DNA from: APNM01 sp040361335
GTDB lineage: Bacteria; Pseudomonadota; Gammaproteobacteria; Nevskiales; Salinisphaeraceae
Assembly: GCF_040361335.1 (NCBI RefSeq)
Contig: NZ_APNM01000014.1
Location: 21,662 to 85,661 of the forward strand
Direction of reading: 5' to 3'
Length of the DNA: 64,000 nucleotides
Shown: piece after piece, positions 60,265 to 64,000 of the stretch
Layout of the letters: each line of letters begins with the position of its first letter
How positions within the stretch are numbered: the first letter of the stretch is position 1
Program-made: the position numbers and the translations under genes
Notes under the pieces: model-generated
The model's input: the letters and a program-made list of their open reading frames with translations, nothing else
Told to the model about the DNA's origin: nothing
Databases searched by the model: none

Positions 60265-61245
60265 ATGCACATCGGCCCCTACCAGTTCGCCAACAACCTC
60301 GCCGCCGCCCCCATGGCCGGCGTCAGCGACCGGCCGTTCCGGACGCTGTGCCGGCGCCTGGGCGCGGGCATGACCGTGGGCGAGATGGTGGCGTCCAACC
60401 CGCGGCTACGCGACACCCGCAAGAGCCGCCTGCGGCTCGACCACGACGGCGAGCCGGCGCCCGTGATCGTGCAGATCGCCGGCGCCGAGCCCGACCAGCT
60501 CGCCGAGGCCGCCCGCTTCAACGTCGATCGGGGCGCCGACATCATCGACATCAACATGGGTTGCCCGGCCAAGAAGGTCTGCAAGAAGGCCGCCGGCTCG
60601 GCCCTGCTCGCCGACGAGACGCTGGTCGGCCGCATCCTGGACGCGGTGGTCGCCGCCGTGGACGTGCCGGTGACGCTCAAGTGCCGCATCGGCGTGGACG
60701 CCGACCGCATCAACGGCGTGCGCGTGGCCCGCCTCGCCGAGGCCGCCGGCATCGCCGCCCTGGCGGTGCATGGCCGCACCCGCGCGCAGATGTATGAGGG
60801 CCGGACCGAGTACGCCACCATCCGCGCGATCAAGGAGACGGTCTCGATCCCGGTGCTCGCGAACGGCGACGTGGACTCGCCGACCAAGGCCGCCGCGGTG
60901 CTCGCGGCGACCGGCGCCGACGGCCTGATGATCGGCCGCGCCGCCTGCCGCCGGCCGTGGCTGTTCCGGGAGATCGGGGACTACCTGCGCACCGGCCGGG
61001 AACGCCCCGCGCTGTCCCTGGAAGAGGAGCGCGGCATCGTCCTGGGACTGCTGGAGAGCCTGCACGAGTTCTACGGCGAGACCCAGGGCGTGCGCGTGGC
61101 CCGCAAGCACATCGCCTGGCAGTTCGAGCACCGCGCCCCGCATCCCGCCCTGCGTCACGACATCCTCGCCGCCGAGACCGCCGTGCGCCAGCTCCGGCTG
61201 ATGAGCCTGCACTACGACGCGCCGGCATTAGCGACAGCCGCCTGA
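60265..61245 (+). CDS. dusB: tRNA-dihydrouridine synthase B
   Basis: 326 aa from ATG 60265 (MHIGPYQFANNLAAAPMAGV). FMN enzyme reducing uridine in the tRNA D-loop with NADPH. TIM-barrel motifs: GVSDRPFRTLCRRLGAGMTV, IDINMGCPAKKVCKKAAGSA with the catalytic Cys in GCPAKK, VTLKCRIGVD, VHGRTRAQMYEG and VLANGDVDS. The spacing and KKAAGSALL are DusB-like. In most gammaproteobacteria fis follows dusB; here a family A repeat and a TfoX-N gene follow instead. Confidence 0.93.
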   Translation: MHIGPYQFANNLAAAPMAGVSDRPFRTLCRRLGAGMTVGEMVASNPRLRDTRKSRLRLDHDGEPAPVIVQIAGAEPDQLAEAARFNVDRGADIIDINMGCPAKKVCKKAAGSALLADETLVGRILDAVVAAVDVPVTLKCRIGVDADRINGVRVARLAEAAGIAALAVHGRTRAQMYEGRTEYATIRAIKETVSIPVLANGDVDSPTKAAAVLAATGADGLMIGRAACRRPWLFREIGDYLRTGRERPALSLEEERGIVLGLLESLHEFYGETQGVRVARKHIAWQFEHRAPHPALRHDILAAETAVRQLRLMSLHYDAPALATAA

Positions 61246-61252
61246 AAGAAAA

Positions 61253-61390
61253 GACTAACCACAGAGACACAGAGGCACAGAGCGAAGACACTTCAAGAAA
61301 AGACAGAAAGAATTGGTGACTTTCATGTCTTTGGAATTTGTCTGCCTCACGCCCTTGCTTCCCTGTGCCTCTGTGCCTCTGTGGTTAATC
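61253..61390. repeat. Family A repeat, copy 9
   Basis: The left arm CTAACCACAGAGACACAGAG, then GCACAGAG, faces CCCTGTGCCTCTGTGCCTCT and GTGGTTAATC with a 70-bp loop. It occupies the whole gap between dusB and the TfoX-N gene. Confidence 0.88.
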
Positions 61391-61419
61391 TCCCAGATAC
61401 CCGTGATATCGTCGACGTC

Positions 61420-61755
61420 ATGCCCGCATCCAGCGAGTTCGCCGACTTCGTGACCGACTGCCTGGCCCCGCTGGGACCGGTGCGGGCGAAACGGATGTTC
61501 GGCGGCCACGGCATCTTTTACGACGATCGCATGTTCGGCCTGATCTTCGACGACACGCTCTACCTGCGGGTCGACGACGGCAACCGGCCCGACTTCGAGG
61601 CCGCGGACCTGCCCGCCTTCACCTACGCCCAGCGCGGGCGCGAGGTGACGCTGCCCTACCACGAGGCGCCGGCGGAGGCCCTGGACGACCCGGACACCCT
61701 GCTCGACTGGGCGCGCGAGGCGCTGGCCGCCGCCCTGCGGTCGCCGCTGTCATGA
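61420..61755 (+). CDS. TfoX N-terminal domain protein
   Basis: 111 aa from ATG 61420. It carries only the TfoX_N domain: DFVTDCLAPLGPVRAKRMFG, GHGIFYDDRMFGLIFDDTLY and RVDDGNRPDFEAADLPAF. Full-length TfoX/Sxy, a competence regulator, has a second domain, absent here; short stand-alone forms are widespread with no known role. The stop overlaps the next start by ATGA. Confidence 0.87.
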   Translation: MPASSEFADFVTDCLAPLGPVRAKRMFGGHGIFYDDRMFGLIFDDTLYLRVDDGNRPDFEAADLPAFTYAQRGREVTLPYHEAPAEALDDPDTLLDWAREALAAALRSPLS

Positions 61756-63917
61756 GCGCCCGGCCACGCCCCTTCGACGATCCCGAGGCCTGCGTCGACT
61801 GGCTGCTGGAGACGGTCGGCCGGAACCTGACCGTGGGCGCCCCGCTGGGCCTGGGCAAGCCCAACCACCTGCTCAACGCCCTGTACGCCCGCGCCAAGGC
61901 CGACCCGTCCATCCGCCTGCAACTGCTCACGGCCCTGTCGCTGGACACGCCCAAGGCTTCCGGCGAGCTGGAGCGGCGGCTGGTCGGGCCGCTGGTGGAC
62001 CGGGTCTTCGGCGACTACCCGGACCTCGCCTACCTGGCCGACCTCAAGGCCGACCGGGTGCCGGAGAACATCGAGATCTCCGAGTTCTTCTTCCAGCCGG
62101 CGAGCATGCTCGGCAAGGGCCACGCCCAGCACCACTACCGCAGCACCAACTACACGCACGCCGCGCGCGACCTGCTGGACAACGGCGTCAACGTACTCAT
62201 GCAGCAGGTGGCCCCGCACCCGGACGGCGACCGCGTGAGCCTGTCCTGCAACCCGGACGTCACCCTGACCCTGATCCCGCACGTCGAGGCCCGCCGCGCC
62301 GCCGGCGAGAACATCGTGATGCTGGCGCAGCACAACGACCGCCTGCCCTACATGGGCCGCGACGCCGAGATCGACGCCGCCACCTTCGACGCGGTGCTCA
62401 CCGGCCACGACTTCGACCCGTTCGCGCCGCCGGCGATGCCGGTCAGCGATCCCGACTACGCCATCGGCTTCCACGCCTCCGCCCTGCTCGCCGACGGCGG
62501 CACCCTGCAGATCGGCATCGGCGCCCTGTCGGACGCGATCGCCTACTGCGCCGACCGCCGCCACAACCACAACGAGGACTACCGCCGACTGGCGGCCCGC
62601 GCCGGCCTGACCGAACGCTACGGCCGGCTGATCGAGACCCACGGCGGGCTGGCGCCCTTCGAGCGCGGCCTCTACGGCTGCACCGAGATGTTCGTGGACG
62701 CCTACATGCAGCTTTACCGGGCGGGCGTCATCAAGCGCCGGGTGTACCCGGACGCCACCCTGCAGCGCCTGCTCGACGCGGACCGCATCGGCGAACGCGT
62801 CACGCCGGACACCCTGCGCACCCTGCTTGACGAGGGCGCCGTGGCCCGCGAACTCGGCGCGGCGGACGTCGACTGGCTGCTGCGCACCGGCGTGTTCCGG
62901 GCGGGCGTGCACCTGGAGGCCGGCGAGCTGCGCGGCCCGGACTGCCCGCCGCACATCGGACCGGACCTTTCGGAGCCGGCCAATTTCGAAGCGGTCTGCG
63001 AGCACTGCCTGGGGGACCGCCTGGCCGGTGCCACCGTGGTCCACGGCGGCTTCTTCCTGGGACCGCGGAGCTTCTACGACAGCCTGAAGGACCTGTCGCC
63101 CGAGGAGCGCGATCGGTTCTGCATGACCGCCGTCGACAACATCAACCACCTCTACGGCGGCGAGGAACTGCGCCGGGCCCAGCGCCGCAAGGCCCGCTTC
63201 ATCAACACCGCGCTCAAGGCCACGCTGGACGGCGCGGTGGTCTCCGACGGCCTGGAGAACGGCCAGGTGCTGTCCGGTGTGGGCGGCCAATACAACTTCG
63301 TGGCCCAGGGCCACGCCCTGGAAGGCGCGTGCTCGATCCTGTGCGTGCGGGCCGTGCGCGAGACCGGCGACGGCCCCGAATCCAACATCGTCTGGCGCTA
63401 CGCCCACGCCACCATCCCGCGCCACCTGCGCGACATCGTCATCACCGAGTACGGCATCGCCGACCTGCGCGGCAAGACCGACGCCGAGGTGATCGCGGCC
63501 ATGATCTCGATCGCCGACGCCCGCTTCCAGGACGGCCTGCGGGCCGAGGCCGTCGCCGCCGGCAAGCTCCCGGCAGACTGGCGCATCCCCGAGCGCGCCC
63601 GCGCCAACACCCCGGACCACGTGCGCGAACTGCTGCACGGCGCCGACACCGGCGGCGCCTTCCCCCGTTTCCCGTTCGGCACCGAGCTCACCGACGAGGA
63701 AGTCACCCTCACCCGGAGCCTGCGCGCCCTGGCCGCGCTGCCGCGCCCCCGCCTGGCCGCCGACGCCCTGCGCCACGCCGGCACCGTCCTGCGCCCGCCG
63801 GCCGCGGCCCGCCCCTACCTGGAACGCATGGACCTCGCGACTCCGCGGAACTGGCGCGAGCGGGCGCTGGCGGCCGTGGTGGTGCTGGCGCTGGCGCGCG
63901 ACGGGGTGCTCGGCTGA
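61752..63917 (+). CDS. acetyl-CoA hydrolase/transferase-family protein
   Basis: 721 aa, longer than ordinary acetyl-CoA hydrolases (about 500 aa). The N-terminal domain (ETVGRNLTVGAPLGLGKPNH) and the C-terminal AcetylCoA_hyd_C domain are both present, the latter with GVGGQYNFVAQGHALEGACS (the conserved GGQxxF) and VITEYGIADLRGKTDAE. CoA transferases of this fold use a Glu in a conserved G-G-x-E context, not clearly visible here. The middle region (about 200-440) is an insertion relative to the family. Likely acyl-CoA transfer or hydrolysis, exact substrate unknown. Confidence 0.82.
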   Translation: MSARPRPFDDPEACVDWLLETVGRNLTVGAPLGLGKPNHLLNALYARAKADPSIRLQLLTALSLDTPKASGELERRLVGPLVDRVFGDYPDLAYLADLKADRVPENIEISEFFFQPASMLGKGHAQHHYRSTNYTHAARDLLDNGVNVLMQQVAPHPDGDRVSLSCNPDVTLTLIPHVEARRAAGENIVMLAQHNDRLPYMGRDAEIDAATFDAVLTGHDFDPFAPPAMPVSDPDYAIGFHASALLADGGTLQIGIGALSDAIAYCADRRHNHNEDYRRLAARAGLTERYGRLIETHGGLAPFERGLYGCTEMFVDAYMQLYRAGVIKRRVYPDATLQRLLDADRIGERVTPDTLRTLLDEGAVARELGAADVDWLLRTGVFRAGVHLEAGELRGPDCPPHIGPDLSEPANFEAVCEHCLGDRLAGATVVHGGFFLGPRSFYDSLKDLSPEERDRFCMTAVDNINHLYGGEELRRAQRRKARFINTALKATLDGAVVSDGLENGQVLSGVGGQYNFVAQGHALEGACSILCVRAVRETGDGPESNIVWRYAHATIPRHLRDIVITEYGIADLRGKTDAEVIAAMISIADARFQDGLRAEAVAAGKLPADWRIPERARANTPDHVRELLHGADTGGAFPRFPFGTELTDEEVTLTRSLRALAALPRPRLAADALRHAGTVLRPPAAARPYLERMDLATPRNWRERALAAVVVLALARDGVLG

Positions 63918-63949
63918 ACCATCTGGCACACTGCTCGACCGTTTCCTTG

Positions 63950-63991
63950 GTCCCCTCTCTCCTCTGGGGAGAGGGCTAGGGTGAGGGGCAA
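63950..63991. repeat. Family C REP-like unit, copy 6, at the window end
   Basis: CCCCTCTCTCCTCTGGGGAG, then AGGGCTAGGGTGAGGGG. It lies just downstream of the CoA hydrolase gene in the same orientation as copy 5. Confidence 0.83.
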
Positions 63992-64000
63992 CAAAAAACC

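Overview
The window is about 64 kb of very GC-rich (roughly 70 %) chromosomal DNA from a Gram-negative bacterium. Gene content points to a gammaproteobacterium, perhaps related to Chromatiales/Ectothiorhodospiraceae: PriA, ArgS-SPOR, DusB, UvrD, a bd-type (CioAB-like) oxidase, RND-TolC efflux, a TonB receptor, several lipoproteins and a PA0069-type radical SAM protein. The taxon is an inference from gene families; there is no rRNA here. Coding is dense, many genes overlap by ATGA/GTGA, and no tRNA, rRNA, prophage or CRISPR array was seen.

Layout. 1-6.8 kb: 3D-domain protein (cut by the edge), lipoprotein esterase, glutathione reductase, a LemA/GIDE pair and oligopeptidase A. 6.8-10.2 kb: a DUF559 gene bracketed by REP-like hairpins, a GPH-type sugar symporter and xthA. 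10.2-16.5 kb: lysoplasmalogenase-like protein, a MerR regulator with DUF4396 membrane protein, an anchored DsbA-like protein, the cydA-cydB-DUF2474 oxidase operon, a cupin and an HNH endonuclease. 16.7-25 kb: tripartite RND efflux operon and a TonB receptor with copper-receptor-like features. 25-29.8 kb: a diguanylate cyclase, an acylase of the PvdQ/aculeacin-acylase type and a divergent dehalogenase-like hydrolase. 29.9-31.1 kb: an IS110 element with a candidate bridge RNA. 31.3-45 kb: SOS-boxed radical SAM protein, KefB-like antiporter, hydrolase, acyl-CoA dehydrogenase, small membrane proteins, alpha-hydroxy-acid oxidase with an SMP-30 protein, and a second diguanylate cyclase. 45-54.6 kb: priA, argS, SPOR protein, a GluR0-like receptor channel, uvrD and an M48 lipoprotein protease. 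54.6-64 kb: TauE/SafE permease, an Nramp-like transporter, an OYE/SDR pair, a BON lipoprotein, dusB, TfoX-N and an acetyl-CoA hydrolase/transferase-family protein.

The most unusual property is the density of intergenic repeats. Three families recur: A (CACAGAGGCACAGAG and its inverse), B (ATCCACGGATTACACGGAT and its inverse) and C (CCCTCTCCCCC-GGGGGAGAGGG with a GGGTGAGGGG tail, REP-like). There is also a composite unit of about 185-205 bp present three times. Repeats fill almost every gap above 150 bp and in two cases form the 3' end of a coding region.

The strongest discovery candidate is the 5' non-coding end of the IS110 element. Three perfect inverted repeats fold it into an outer stem enclosing two large-loop hairpins. 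One loop contains 8 nt complementary to the REP-like flank, and the other contains 8 nt identical to the element's terminus. This is the layout expected of a bridge RNA. The DUF559 gene flanked by inverted REP-like hairpins is a second candidate mobile or co-evolving unit.
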